Origin: Selaginella tamariscina
Taxonomy: Eukaryota; Streptophyta; Lycopodiopsida; Selaginellales; Selaginellaceae
NCBI GenBank assembly: GCA_003024785.1
Contig: PUQB01000099.1
Location: 124,001 to 188,000, forward strand
Length of the DNA: 64,000 bases
Direction of reading: 5' to 3'
The position numbers and the translations under genes were made by a program. The number at the start of each line of letters is the position of its first letter. The stretch's first letter is position 1. Positions 35,571-48,942 of the stretch are shown in pieces. The notes beneath the pieces were generated by a model. The model was not told the DNA's origin and did not search any database. It was given only the letters and a program-made list of their open reading frames with translations.

Positions 35571-36179
35571 ACCTTAAAGCTTTAAATTTCATTCATTTAT
35601 TTTGAAATTATTAAAATCTACAAACTCAAGAAATGTTCCTTCAGAAAATCAACATTGTAACTCCATTGTAATCGCTTTATATTTGTTTCTGCTTAATAAG
35701 TTAATCATGTTAATCATATTATATGCCACCGAGGCATATATTTAAACATATTCTCTTATTTTGAGAATATTCAAATCTTTTGAAATCAAACATAGACATG
35801 AGTATACAAAGTGTTCTCAATATTTAAATCCTCTTTGAGAATTTATAAAGCAGATATACCACACTGTTCTGGAGCTTAATATTTATAAAAATTTTGATTT
35901 AATTTTCATCTAGTATAAATGTGTTCGTTCATTTGTTTTAGTAACTAATTGACGTTCCTGGATTTTAATTGCACACACACACACGCATTTTCGATAAGGA
36001 GTTGTATATTATTGTTTTCAGGAAGTGCCCGTATTGGGTATCGCTGCAGCATATGGATTTTGTAGTATAGACTCTTGAATATTCTCACATACACTTAGAA
36101 AACTATATATTGTACTAATATAATTATAAAACTAAAAAAACTTTATTCTGTATTTAGTACATTAAACGCTAGTAGTAAT

Positions 36180-37464
36180 TTAAAAGTTTGGAGTTATATC
36201 TTTGCCAGGAGTGCACACACTTGGCAAGGCTTCTCCAATTTGGGACCATATTCGAACATATCCGTCTTCAATTTTTTCCACACATCTAAAGTCTCATTAA
36301 AAGCAGTTGCAGATGCTCGAGCTGGTAAATTCAGTAGAGCTCCGCACTTGTCTGTAATTTTTTTTTAAAATATAAAAAAAATTTAATAGTAAAAATAATT
36401 AAAAAAAAGTTATTAGTTTAATAATATAAACATATATCAGCTTACCAGAGTTCCTGGGTTTTGACTGTTCAAAGCTGATATAAAATGCTTGTTTGTTGCC
36501 CACGTTAAGCTCAAAGTGTAGTAAACCACGTGGGAATACAGTCACATCTCCTGGATGTAATATAGTAATGTGTGGAGTACCTGAGTACTTGCATTACTTA
36601 GTTAACTTTCTTCCAACACACGCACGCACGCGCACACAACGTTAGTGTTCTATTGTATATTACCGAAAGTGTCAACAAACCCAGCTTGAAGAGGTCCACC
36701 TTGCACGAGTGTAAGGATCTCTGTGGAACGAGGGTGTGTGTGTGGCAGATTAATGCCACATGGAACCATCTTAAACTGAACATAAGTGATGCCTTGCGAC
36801 CTACATATTTGAGAAAGCTCATAAATATACACATGTTATGTATATATACACACACACATATGTAAGAACATGTATATGCATGCTTTATGTCTTCTCTAAA
36901 TAGAAAAATGTACTCTATAGATGTACGTAACGTCTCACAACGTGATGACATGTTCTCCCTACAGTTCAGGCAGATCTACACATGGGTAACGTATGTACGA
37001 TATACATGCACAGTAAGTATGTGTATACTGAAATATAAGATTACTGCAGTCCAGGAAAGATTCTTATGTTGAGAGCTGCGCGAGTACCACCAGGACCTAC
37101 TGAGACATCACCATTCTTAAATATATTACGGAGAGTGAATGTAGAGAGTGGAATAGTAGTTCCATTTCCAGCACCTGCAAATTCACGAAGATCAGATATC
37201 ATGGAGAACGCACGCGTGCGCACACACAACACACACCTGCAATTTCACGAAGACGCATGCGCACGCACACACATACACACAAAGTACGTGCAAATTCACG
37301 AAACAAGCAAGCGCGCGCGCACATACACACAAAGCACCTGCAAATTCACGCACGCGCACGCACACACAAGTACCTTGGAAATCCACCAGTGGATCTGGAT
37401 CTGCACCAAATACAAGAGGTGCTAGAAAGACAAGGAAGAAGAAGAGACTCTGATAATGAACCAT
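36180..37464 (-). CDS. Germin-like protein, array copy B, frame broken late
   Basis: This is the best 5' half of the family. The signal peptide MVHYQSLFFFLVFLAPLVFG and ADPDPLVDFQ (37464 to 37374) join in phase to AGNGTTIPLSTFTLRNIF (to about 37050), then to SQGITYVQFKMVPCG and INLPHTHPRSTEILTLVQGG (36664 to about 36800), keeping the cupin metal ligands HxH and E. Exon 4 (36448-36585) has PGDVTVFPRGLLHFELNVG but loses one TA pair at about 36478. The last exon loses one C at about 36229 and one at about 36341, so the tail is garbled. A mature enzyme would need those three sites restored; whether they are real needs reads. Confidence 0.78.
37172..37373 (-). repeat. Repeated splice-acceptor cassettes in germin B intron 1
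   Basis: The sense strand shows about four GTGAATTTGCAGGTG- or GTGAATTTGCACGTAC-like words separated by TGTGTGCGTGCGCG runs. Compared with copy A, one unit is shortened. Confidence 0.8.
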
Positions 37465-39930
37465 AGAGATTGCTTTAGAAGAATATGTCAATGACAAAGG
37501 TGTCAGTTAGACACAGGTATTTATAGTAAGAGGTTGCTTTGTAAGGAATATTTCCTCTAGCCTGTTTTCAAATTTCCGTGCCTACGTGTTGTTTATTAAA
37601 TAATTCTTAAGACTTTCCTGGTATGAATTCTCGACATATACTGTGCTGTGCTGTGCTTAAAATGCACGTTCACGCATTATGTTTATAAGTCAAACCCTAA
37701 ATTTTAATACATATACATACCTAAAAGTATTAAAAACCTATTAAATTCTATTCTATATAGGCTAGTCGTTCGTTTGGTTTAATGACGTGCGCATTTCTTG
37801 GGTCAACTAATCCACGTTATTTGACAAGATTTTTTGATTTGCTTACTCATAACAAATATTAGATAATGCTAAATTAGAATTAGTTTATATAAGATTATTA
37901 CGGATTGATGTGCCCACTCAACGATTCGTATATGCTACACAGCTACACTTAAACATATATATTCCGATTTTATAGCGATTTTACTTTGGATCGTTTAAAA
38001 ATAAATAATATTAATATATTAAGATTCAATAACAATTTTTACACATGCAATCTCAAACTTAAAAAGCAAGTGTATTTTTTATTTTTAAACCATTTATATT
38101 AGTATTAATAACTTAAGTTAGCGTAATATTGAAAGGGAAAAAATTTATAAATGAACATAATTTAAATATTTATTATATATATTGCATTTACATTATATTA
38201 TTAATTTTAAAATTACATTTATATAAATTAACTGTGGAGTTTCAATGATGACATTTGTTGGTGCATTAAGAGGCACTGTGAGACGGTACTTGCTATACCT
38301 CTAGTTTTTTGAAGAGTATATTCTTGTATGTGGACAAGAATATAAAACGTACATACATTTATACATACATGCTTACATGTATATATACATGCATCCATTT
38401 ATGCTCTATGGAGCTTGTGTGTGTGAAAGCTTACACTAACAAATGCAAATACTACATTAGCTGATTTATGTTTATCAGTTTAACAAAATCCATAATTTTT
38501 TTATAGGGAGGTTTAAACTAATTACTTACAATTTTATCATTAAAATTTACTACTTAATTTATATTATCAAACTATAATTTAAGATTTAAATATATAAAAG
38601 TCTCCATTTTAAACATTTGAGTCTAGATTTTCACATGAATTTAAAAGAAATATTGTAGATAATAAATGCTGAATTATGTTACATAATAAAGTATTTAGCT
38701 AGATAATGCATAAATGGATACCTATATGTAAATATAGATATATAATTGTATATATCATATAGAGAATTATAACTTCTTATCTAAAATTGTAAATTTGCTT
38801 GTTATTTTTTAAAATTCTATAATTTTACATATAAAATAATATTTAAAATAAAGAAAAATTGGGGGATGACAATCCATATATAAAATTTCCAACTAAAATA
38901 GATATGTTTATAGTCTTATTTTCTTAATAATTAACAGTTTTAATGATTTAATTAGTATTTTTTAATATAAAGAAATAATTTTTATAATAATATATGTTTA
39001 AAAAAGAATATTCTTTAAAATGTATATTTAAAATATTAATAATTAATATGTAAGTATTAATTAATTTTTTTTTATATTCTCATTTTTATATATCATTTCC
39101 ACTTTAATTACAATGTTCATATATAGCCATTTCTTTTTATTAACATTCATAAAATAAACATGTAAGGAAATGTAGCATTTGCCTCCATATTTTAAATATG
39201 CAGACTTTTAAATTTCTTGATGTATTTAAATAGAATGTTCGTTTCTTTAAACATATGAAGTCAAACTTAAGCTTAGTGGTAATTATCTTAGAACTCAACA
39301 ACATATTTAGGTACGTTAGTGCAAGTTAAGCCTTCTGAATTATGGATTTACAAGGGAAGTTGTTGTAATGTTTTTTAATTTTAATACAATAGTCTGCATG
39401 TTCACCTATAAATATATAATATGGTTCATAAATTAGTTTTTATAATATATTGAAACAATAATGCCTTAGAGACAGACGACCATATTATATGATGTAAATA
39501 AATTAATTTTTATACAAATGACTACTGGGCATTCTTGTCTACATCTTCACCTAAGCCCCATATTTATGTATATTTTTGGTTATATGCATTCCTTTATAAA
39601 GAGCATGTTACGTCACACCCATACTCATACACAGACAAAATTAAAACTAAAACTCCTAATGCTTCACACACACGCATATATAATCTTTATCTAGAAAATA
39701 TTTAAAACAATTATATCTTCCAGATTAACATTATCTTTGTTAATATATATTATAGGTATACAACGGTAGGACCTTTATTCATTTATGGAGTCGTCGGGTT
39801 TCATTAAGTACTTGGTGGAGTTTCTATCAGGTACAGTGTGCTGGAACATGCATAGCTCATGGAGCAGCAGCAGATGTATTTTACACATTATAATATAATT
39901 TTGATTGGGAATTACTTTGTTTATTCTACA
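37465..39930. other. Upstream flank of germin B and AT-rich spacer
   Basis: 37465-37640 is shared closely with copies A and C and probably holds the germin promoter (ATTTATAGTAAGAGG at about 37517). 38320-39285 is very AT-rich, without a gene; it is absent from unit A and half deleted in unit C. Sequence from about 39700 is probably copia 5' LTR. Confidence 0.55.
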
Positions 39931-41290
39931 TGGTATAAGAGTTAAAGTTGAATCAATGGTGACTTCCTCTTCCCATGATAATCAGTTGGAGGTTTAATAT
40001 GGCATTGACTTTTATTGGGCTTGTCCTTTTTTGCCTTTGGCAGGTAGTAGATGGAATAGAGGCCTCTCAACTGCAAGTGTTGCAGAGATTGAGCCTTGGC
40101 AGCTCAAGGATTCCAAAGCAATTAACATCGTGGGCAAATTGATGAAAAAACTATATCATAACCATATCGATGTCTCCAAATCTTAAGTAGAGAATTGGAA
40201 AGCGTTGAAGAGTGGCCTAGGCAAGGAAAACATGACTTGAAGACCGAACTATTCAAGCTCAACTATGCTCTAGGAAAGACAACTATGGAGTACATTAGTC
40301 AGGTGCAGGTTGGCATGCAGTAAGTGAGCAATGTCCAAGGCACTCCAGTACCTGAGAGTGACCTTGAGGCTATCCTAAAGAGAGGCTTGCATTGAGATCT
40401 CAAAGGTGCCTTATGCTCATGTAGTGTTGCTCATTGTGGATTTAATTTTGATTTAATTTCTACATACCTTATGCTAAGAGAAGAAGGGTGGTGAGAGCAA
40501 GCACCAAAAGAAACCTGTATGGGATAGGCTCGACCCCAACCCACTACTAGGTACATATCTAGGTTTTGGAAAGCACAAAGGTTGTTGCAATAAGTGTCAC
40601 AAGCCTGGGCATTATGGTTGAGAGTGCCCAAATGTGAAGACCACCGATGGAGCTACGTCCTCAATCAATTACCTCTTAATGGTAAAGGGATCTTTACATG
40701 GTGCCATAACCAATCTTTAGCTCAAATAGTAAGACATCATGTTACCAACCGGAAGGACATGTTATTTGACTATGCAATGCACCAAGACAAAGTCATTATC
40801 ACCAATGGTGCAACATTGGCTATTCAAGTCAAGGACATATGAGAATTCAACTTCCTTTAGGAGCAGTCACTCAAGTATCTTGCGTGAAGTATGTTTCAGA
40901 AGCTATGGAGACTCTCTTATCCATGGCACTTATTATGGACCAAGGCTTCAAGGTGATCTCTTTGCCATATCGCAAGAGTTTTTATCCCATCCCAATACAG
41001 GAGAATTGCATATGCAACTCAAGTGGGAAATCTCTTCAGGCTTGAGTGTATTGTTCAACTTACTATTCACAACATGGGTGCAGAGTCCTTAGCCCCAATT
41101 CCTAGTCAACAGTTGGTAACAGCTATTATACCATCAAGCAGAGACAATAGCAATGAATATCAACACCTGGCACAGGCACTACGGCCATATTAGTGCACAC
41201 GACTTGCGTATGTTAACGAACAAAGAGATGGTGGATGGTATAAAAATACTTCCCTCTCAATTAGGATTTTTCTGTGACGATTTGATTACA
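39931..41290 (+). mobile_element. Ty1/copia fragment, unit B
   Basis: The primer-binding site TGGTATAAGAG is at 39931. The gag zinc knuckle is best kept here (about 40590-40640: CHKPGHYG, stop, ECPN), and VTQVSCVKYVSEAMETLLSM lies at about 40870-40930. A deletion removes about 290 bases between the 'YVPEA' block and the GAG-pre-integrase block compared with units A and C. Confidence 0.7.
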
Positions 41291-41309
41291 TCACACAGAT
41301 ACAAGTGTG

Positions 41310-41475
41310 AATGAGGATCATTAAAATTAGCCAAGTTCAAGATATAGATACGAATAAGGATAAGGATCACTAAAACTAGCCAAGTTTACGATAAGAATAT
41401 AGATATGGATAAGGATTACTAAATTTAACCAAGTTTAAGATAAGGATACAAATATTGATAAGGGTCATTAAAGTT
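41310..41475. repeat. Minisatellite of about 50 bp, unit B
   Basis: About four degenerate copies of the AAGGATnACTAAA...CCAAGTTnA block, one more than in unit A, followed by the same TATATAAAA and GTAATCGAGCTTG sequence. Confidence 0.7.
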
Positions 41476-41764
41476 AACTAAGTTCATATTTGACTTCCCT
41501 TATAGTATATAAAAACAGATGTGATCAGGGTTAAACATTCCAGTTCAATGCCAATTTAAGAACTAAGACTCTTGTCTTATTCTGATCTATGTAATCGAGC
41601 TTGTTTCTTGTTTTCTTGGCTTGATTCTTGAAATTTGAATCGAAATCCTTCTTCATTCCTTGGTTATGAGTTTTCAAGTTCCTCAACATGTCTTTTATTG
41701 ATGCAAAACTCCTCGCACAACAATAGTTATAACTTAAGAATCAATGACTGCAACAAGATCTACA

Positions 41765-43506
41765 ACGATAATCATTCTCATCATGAGTTTCAGAACTAAA
41801 AGTCAACCTACTAGGCAAGTTTGATGCCTTAAGGCCACAATTTTGGGGTTTTATGAATCAAGTTCAGCTGGTTTTTCAGTTACACCCTCATCAGTACTCT
41901 AAGGCTACAACACAAGTGGATCTTGTAGCCACACTCCTCATCGGTGTAACTTTGAAATGATTTGCACATTTACTTGAGAAGGACTCACCACTCTTGAACT
42001 CATGGGATACGTTTTTCTAAGCCTTTAAAGCTACCTTCGGTGATCTTGATCATGAGCGCATAGCAGTAACCAAGCTTCAATGACTACGATAAGGTTCCCT
42101 TGCAGCATCCAAATATGCTTTTGACTTCTAATTACTTTCATATGACATTAATTAAAATAACTCTACCCTCCATAATCAGTTCATGGAAGGTTTTCATAAC
42201 AATGTTAAGAATCTCTTACTCACTTTCAAGGACTCAGATTCTCTCGACAAAGCTATTATTTAGGCAATTCGTTGCATCAATTGACCTTTTGCCAACGTCA
42301 AGAAAAACATTCTTAACAAGTATTTCGTACTCAATTCTAATAGTGCAAGAGCCACCGGACACTCTATCTTCTGATATTGAACTTATGCAAGTGGATGTTC
42401 TTCAACCATTAACACAAGCCAAGTGACAACAATGTCTTCAAGCAAATTTGTGTTTAAGGATGGCCACTGAATTGTTAAGTGCCCAAATCAAGAATGAATT
42501 TAAGCTACAGTGGTGGATGGTCCCTCGGCAAAGTCGGGAAAAGAGAAAGTCCAATCCAAATAAGAGCATTCCAATTGGACCACTGCAAATATGTTCTAAA
42601 TATCTCTTTTTTGATGGCAGTTCTACATGTGATCCTGGAAATGAACACAAGCAAGTCCTTTGTTTGTTTGATTATTATCTCAACATTTGGCAATATTCAA
42701 GTTAACATAAAATTTTACTTGACAATGGTGCAACTAATAACTTAATTGACTACCTCTTTGTCTAGCAACATCATTTAAAACTTCATTCACATTTTGATCT
42801 GATTAAGTTGATTGTTATTGATGAAAGATTAATGACGTCCGGTGATATTAGTGAAGAAATAGTACCCTCATAGTCAACCTCAGTAATATCTTGTGCTTAA
42901 TCTCCTTCAATATCACTTCAATTCTCAACACTCTTGTTATTCTTGATCTTCCTTGGTTCTAAATCCTCAATCCGCAAATTGATAGGACAACTCGCACCTT
43001 GGTTGTTTCTGTTCTGACTTCCGCTCCGTCTTCGACTCTTGACTATACCTCGGCAACTCTGACTTTTGATAGTACCTCTGCAACTCTGACTCTGGCCACA
43101 TTTCAACACCTCCGATTCCTAATAACACTTTTGCATCTTCATTTCTAGCTTTGACTTTAACTCCAACTCCGACTCTGCCTCTAATTCTAACTTCATCTTG
43201 CCTCCGACTTCAACCACAACTCCAGCCCAAACAGTGTCTTGCATCTTCAACAACATCAAATTTGACTTCAACTTTGACTCTAACGACATCCCCGATCTGT
43301 ATCTCAAGCATTTCTTTAACAAAATTTATATGTAGCCATATTCAATCCGACACATTTTTGTTATGATGGTGACTTTGTCTTCAATATCTACTCTTAGTTT
43401 TTTGCCATTTGCATACCACAAGTTTATGGATATATTCAACAAGGTCCAAGCTAGCCCTCTTCCTAAACATCATCCATACGACTGTCCGATTAATACTATT
43501 AAAGGT
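41765..43506 (+). mobile_element. Ty3/gypsy fragment G1, unit B, with gag retained
   Basis: This unit keeps the gag part lost in A and C: FGDLDHERIAVTKLQ followed by an SLAASKYA-like block (about 42030-42130), typical of gypsy gag. Then come the gag end, protease remains (about 42720-42960), the CT-rich spacer (43090-43290) and the RT start ending KFMDIFNKVQASPLPKH. It joins inverted PPR sequence at about 43507. Confidence 0.75.
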
Positions 43507-43562
43507 AAAACACCCACACTTGGCATACATGTTAAGCAGTGCATTTGAGATGAAAATGCTAT
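43507..43562 (-). pseudogene. PPR pseudogene B, distal piece
   Basis: About 55 bases of the NALLNMYAKCG block remain next to the G1 junction. The sequence then switches to an unrelated gypsy fragment. The other piece resumes at 44566. Confidence 0.75.
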
Positions 43563-43589
43563 GAACATTTGAGAAGATACACATGGCCA

Positions 43590-44563
43590 TTGTAGTACAA
43601 AACTCCATCCTGAAATGAGAATGGTGGTTCTAGCTGTCCTCTAAGCTCTTGCACCTCGGTGTCTTGTGCTTGAGCATGTTGAATTACCTGGCTAAACTCA
43701 CTGATCGTCCTTGTTAATGCATTACATAAGCATGTTTGGAATTATCCAACTACTGTGGCTCTCCTAACGTGTGACAAAGCATCTGCCACCACGTTAGCCT
43801 TCCTTGTGCGATGCTCAATAGGAAATTTACCAAACTCCATGAGCTTAACCATGCAGCGAGTTTGCTGAGAGTTTAACTCTTTCTGTGTGAACAGATACAC
43901 CAAAGGCTTGTGATATGTAAACACCTTGAAACTTGCACCATAAAGATAATGCCTCTAAACTCGTAATGCATTAATAATAGCCAGTAGTTCTTGTTCATAT
44001 GTTGAGTATTGTTGCTTTACAGGATTCAAAGTATGACTCTCATAAGCAATAGGCCTTCCCTTTTACATAAGTACAGCTCCAATGGCCACTCCACTTGTAT
44101 CACACGATACCTCATAAGGCTTAGAGGGATTTGCAATACATAAAACTAGTGCATAAGCCAGTTTCAAAGCTTGGAAATTACTCTTCTCTAAAGCACTCAA
44201 TGCAATGGGAACGTCCTTCCTCAGCAACCTAATTAACGAATAAGTTTTTTTGGCATAATCTTTGACATACTACCAATAATAACCAGCCATGCCCAAGAAA
44301 CTCTGTCTCTCTTGTACATTGCTAAGAATTGGCCATTGGTCCACCACTACCACCTTCTATGGATCAATCTTCACTTCACTTGGCATCACAATGTGACCCA
44401 AATATTCCACTTTGCACTGAGCAAATGCACATTTACTCTTCTTTGCATAGAGCTTGTTCTCCTGTAGCAACTGAAGAACTCTCCGCAAATGCTCCACATG
44501 ATCCTTTATATTTTTACTGTAAATAAGAATATCGTCGAGGAAGATCTCCACAAAATCGTGCAA
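43590..44563 (-). mobile_element. Ty3/gypsy fragment G3 (RT and RNase H), unit B only
   Basis: The RT palm reads FVEIFLDDILIYSKN with a following VEHLRRVLQLLQENKLYAKK and VEYLGHIV. RNase H ends KANVVADALSHVRR (about 43760-43800). This family is clearly different from R1 and G2. It replaces the middle of PPR pseudogene B. I did not find LTRs or a target duplication, so it may have arrived by rearrangement. Confidence 0.75.
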
Positions 44564-44565
44564 GT

Positions 44566-45070
44566 AGTCACCAAGTTGACGCTCCTTGAAGAAGCATATT
44601 GAAAATCTCTATAGCATTCTCTAGACTTGTGCATTTCATAAGCATGTGAACGAGCCATGTTCATAGTGTGCAGTCGATTAAGAGAATGCTAGTTGAAATG
44701 TGAGCGTGTATGTTCTTGCCTACCTGCAAATCCCGCAAGAGGGAGACAAAGGCAGCATGTTTATGTACTTTGAATCTTACCTTGCAAAGCTACCAAATCT
44801 CTCTTGCACACGCTCATGTAAAATGGAGTTTTTAATGTTCTTAATGGTCAACAATAAGTTTTTAATAAAAAATAATTTATATCTCCAAAAAAATTGAAAG
44901 GTTATTAATAAGTCGTGAGTTAGATTTTTATGAATTACAAATTATAACAAGTCTAATTGCATATTAGAATAGACCATTAAAAAACAATAATGATATATTT
45001 AAATTAGATTAATCATATTTATAAATTACACATCACATGGTTTTATTTTATGTTTGTATATAACATAGCT
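44566..45070 (-). pseudogene. PPR pseudogene B, proximal piece with 5' flank
   Basis: 44566-44830 matches parent 18220-18512 (N-terminal repeats), with small deletions. 44830-45070 matches the parent's upstream flank (18525-18675: AAGTTTTTAATAAAAAATAA and CATGGTTTTATTTTA-like words). Units A and C lack this flank, so B preserves the older junction. Confidence 0.75.
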
Positions 45071-46215
45071 TTGTCGGAATATAAAAATGTATATATTGTA
45101 TTAGCTCAATATCCTAACCTAAATACAAGAGCAAGTGGTCTAGATTGAAACTAATCCAACGATTATCAATATCTCACTACATTAATAATAATATGTGTAC
45201 ATGCAATCGTACACATGGATTCCCTTCTCTCAGAAGGATGGAAGGCAGTTAAGGTTTTTTGGTAGATGGGCCTGAATCTAGAGGAACATCAGGAGGAGGC
45301 ACTAGTGGATTTGTAGGCGGCACAACTAATTTTTGACCCGTTGCATGAAATGCTTTAATCGTTGCACATGTACAACCTCTAAACGATTGAGTTGAATGTC
45401 GTGTCAAACCTCATAAACTTATGACCCTACTTGTCGCAACACTCAATATAGTCCTTTCTACTAAGCAAGGAGACTTTTAGTTAAACCACGTACCATAATC
45501 TTGGGAAAATAAATCCATCTTGTACTCCACAGGTGGACGATGATGAGAGTTGTAGCACCATTGTTGTCCCACTTGTACGCAACTCAAGTGTTCTACAGAC
45601 TCCACTTGGACCAATGGAAGAATATTTGTCCCATGGACCTAGCATCATAGCTCATGGTAGACCCAACTTTGTCGGTAACACCATATAAGAGCTTATATGG
45701 TGAAGTATCAACGAAACTTTATATTCCAGTGACACATGTATATCAGAGAGACGACAAATAACTATTTCAATTCAAATGTTGAAAGTTCACATACTTCACA
45801 ATTATCCCTTTGAACATTCTAACGAGCCATTCCACCAAACCATCTATCTAAGGATGATAAGTACTTGTGAAAGTGTGGTGTATCCTCAGCCGAGATGTCA
45901 AGACACGAAATGCCTTAGCCATAAATGCAAGACCATTGTCTAAGAGAATTCATTTCGTACAAGAATGCTGGAACACTACCCAACTAAGGAGAAGCAGTTA
46001 CACTAGCAAGAGCATTAACTTCCACCCAACGAGTTAGATAATTAGAAGCGATAATCACATACTCGTTACCAGCAGTCGACTGTGAAAAAGGTCCCATCAA
46101 ATCAAATGCCACCAACTCAAATGGACGGGAAACTCCAATGGACTCCAACCATCCTTCCGGAGTACACATGGGAGTGTTGTGAGTTTGGCACCACACACCA
46201 ACTATGCACATATCG

Positions 46216-47900
46216 TGTTAGAGTTTGAACCCGAAGGGCCAACACATAGCAACACGTGGCTGCTAAGTGGCCATTCAGTGTCATCACCTTCTGTGAACAA
46301 TGCTAAGTCTTCTAAGATAACCCTAAGAGTCTGACTCAGAGGCCTAATTAGGCAGAAGACTTAGAGTCCTACCCTAAGTCCCCTAGAATGACCATCTCCT
46401 GAACCCTAGAGGATAACCCAAGTAGACTTAGGATCATGTCCCAGTAGACCTAGACATGCTCATGCCCTAACCCCACAAAGGAGATGTGTCTCACACATAC
46501 CCTCGTGACATAGCTAAGGCATCGTCACTTACTCCTTGAGGAATCACCCTCATCTGGGAGTACAACCCCTTTAGGGCAACAAGGGGTACCTTGAACCATG
46601 ACTAACCCTTAAGGGTTTAGGTGGCCAAGTCATACCCTAGACCTAGGACTAGTACTTAGTGAGGACACGAGTGTGTACCGTAGGCAAGCATGAGTGTTCT
46701 GCTAAGCAAACTCCCTAAGACTAAGTTTGGATAACCTTAAGTACATGACCTTGCGAGTGCCTCACGAAAGGGCTCATGCTAAGAAGCTTAGGTTGTTCAA
46801 CCCTTGGATTCCAAGGAGAACACTCCCTAGCCAAGTGTGCCTAAGCACACCTAGTTACGAGACCTAACCTCCCTTGAGCAAATGCCTAAGGCTTAGCACC
46901 CTAGCGCGAGCACAAGCATGCATGTTTGTCAGAGTATCCAACCCTTGGCGACAAGCCCATGATATAACCCCAAAAGGCGTGCCTCGGGTGTTGTATTGTG
47001 TGACATTTAGCCCAGTGTCACATCTCCATGTGACATTGCCTTCCCCGATGTGAGCTATCATGCCATAGCCCTTAGATTCGAGAGTTGCACTAAGTGCCAC
47101 AAACGTGGCTCCTAAATGACAACTCTAGAACCCCTCAGTGAACCCTTAGGAACTAGGTAACGTGAACCTGTCAAACAAGATCCCACGCCCACATTGGACA
47201 AGGACGCAGATGTGCCTTGTTTGGCCATGAGTGCTACACTTAGCTTGACATGGAGGAGGAGGCTGGAGACAAGCCTCTACCTCTGCCTCTTGGAACGTGC
47301 AATCCGACAAGACCTCCCAGACATGGATTCGCCAACGTTAAGGGTAAGTTACCCCGAAGGTAGGACGTACCCTATCATCTAAAAGTTAGGGCAGCACAAC
47401 AGAGGGTTGCGCCTTGACGACACAAGCTAGAGCTTGCACCGGGAGAAGAGTAACGAGCTCAATCATGAACCCAGGAACCCTCACTCCTACATACTACCTT
47501 ATTTATGTGATAGAGCCCCCCCGTTTTCATGTTTACATAAGTGGGTTGGCACGGAATCTCATTCCCAGAGGGAATATACTTGGTCAGTTATCCATCGACC
47601 CTAAACCCTAACCTGTCAAACCTAGGGGTATTTCTAAACATATTCGACATGCTGAACATCGGAACTAGCCATTAACCCAACTGGGACACGAAAAACCAAG
47701 GTAAGAGTTTTTAAATGGAAGTGCTAGCTTTGCCTAGAGTTTCTTGCAAATACCTAATGACACCCGGTCAGACCATCACTAAATATCCAAGTGCATTAAG
47801 TGGGCTGTTTCTTCTACACATAGGGCTTATCAACATAGTACAATACGTAACAACAATCAACGTCCAAAGTAAAAGAGGAGTCATAGTAGAAACTATGACA
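46216..47900 (-). mobile_element. Solo LTR, S family, 1,685 bp
   Basis: The ends read TGTTAGAGTTT and AACTATGACA (TG...CA, near-inverted). The flanks TATCG (46211-46215) and TATCA (47901-47905) match at 4 of 5 bases. Orientation is opposite to the copy at 57935. The body is GC-richer than its surroundings, with CCCTAA-type words, and encodes no retroelement protein. A TATA-like CACATAAATAAGG (reverse strand, about 47500) suits an LTR promoter. Confidence 0.8.
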
Positions 47901-48003
47901 TATCAAATCACATCTCCTCGCAACTCTGGTTAATAGAAAGATCTGCACACCTTCTCAATCACATGATAATGTCCCATGAACCCACTAAGAACAGGAAAGT
48001 CAT

Positions 48004-48942
48004 TGTCAGAGTTTTTACCTAGTGCCACAAAGGCGGCTTGCTACATGCCAACCTTGGAATCCCTCTCTTGAAACCCTAAGAAATCTGGTAAAGTAGCCCA
48101 TATTAAGAACTCAACCCTTATGAGCTTAAGCCCCAAGCTAACCAAGTCCATGAATGAGGCTCACCTTGTGAATTAGGATACGTGGACCAATCGAGCTACA
48201 GGTGTCGTTCCTAGCTTGGCGTGCTTGAGGCGGCTGAAGCAAGGCCTCAATCACTAGTTTTGTGGAACGTGAACTCGAACAATGCCTTTCAACTAGTGAG
48301 CAGGTTTTTGAACCAAGGAATTTGACTAATTCCTTGGAAGTGATGTACCCGGTCACAAAGGTGAGATCTTACCAATGATAAGATAGTTTAACCCAAAAGT
48401 GGGACGTACCCATGTCGTGTGGAAGTTAGGGCGGCACAACAAAGGGTTGTGCCTTGACGACACAAGCTTAGCTTGCACCGGTAGGAGGTTAACAAGCTCT
48501 CTTTTGAACCTAAGAAGCCTCACTACACATACTCTACCTTATTTATGTAACGGAGCCCTCCCCCTTTTATTTTCTTAAATGAGTAAGTGAGCTAGCATAA
48601 AAATGCCAGCCCTTAATGAAAAAAAATGCCTAACCTAACCCCTAGGAGGGAGGGGGTTAGGTTGACCTAACCTAGGGGTGTCCCTAACCCTTTTTTGACA
48701 AGCTATAATTTTACAGAAAACCTACCTTGGAACTCAAACCGGGGCGAGTTTTTTAAATAGAAGTGCTAGCTTTGTCTAGAGTTTTTTACAAATACATAAT
48801 GACACCCGGCCGGACCATCACTAGATATCCAAGTGCACTATACAAGCTTGGTTCTTTTACATCTAGGGTTCATCATACAACTCAGTAGGTAACAAAGTCA
48901 AACCTCAAAGTAAATGATCGAGTCATAGTAAAAACCATGACA
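48004..48942 (-). mobile_element. Solo LTR, S-family short variant, 939 bp
   Basis: The ends read TGTCAGAGTTTTTACC and CATGACA. A perfect 5-bp duplication GTCAT flanks it (47999-48003 and 48943-48947). Units A (about 32811) and C (about 62519) carry the uninterrupted target GAGTC(A/G)TGGTAAGCGTGGA. It shares S-family terminal sequence but only part of the body. Confidence 0.88.

Noticed and set aside
43590..44563. FLDDILIYSKN region as part of G2
   Set aside because: Its RT and RNase H sequences differ clearly from the G2 blocks at 33470-33800 and 49400-49950, so I treat it as a third family.
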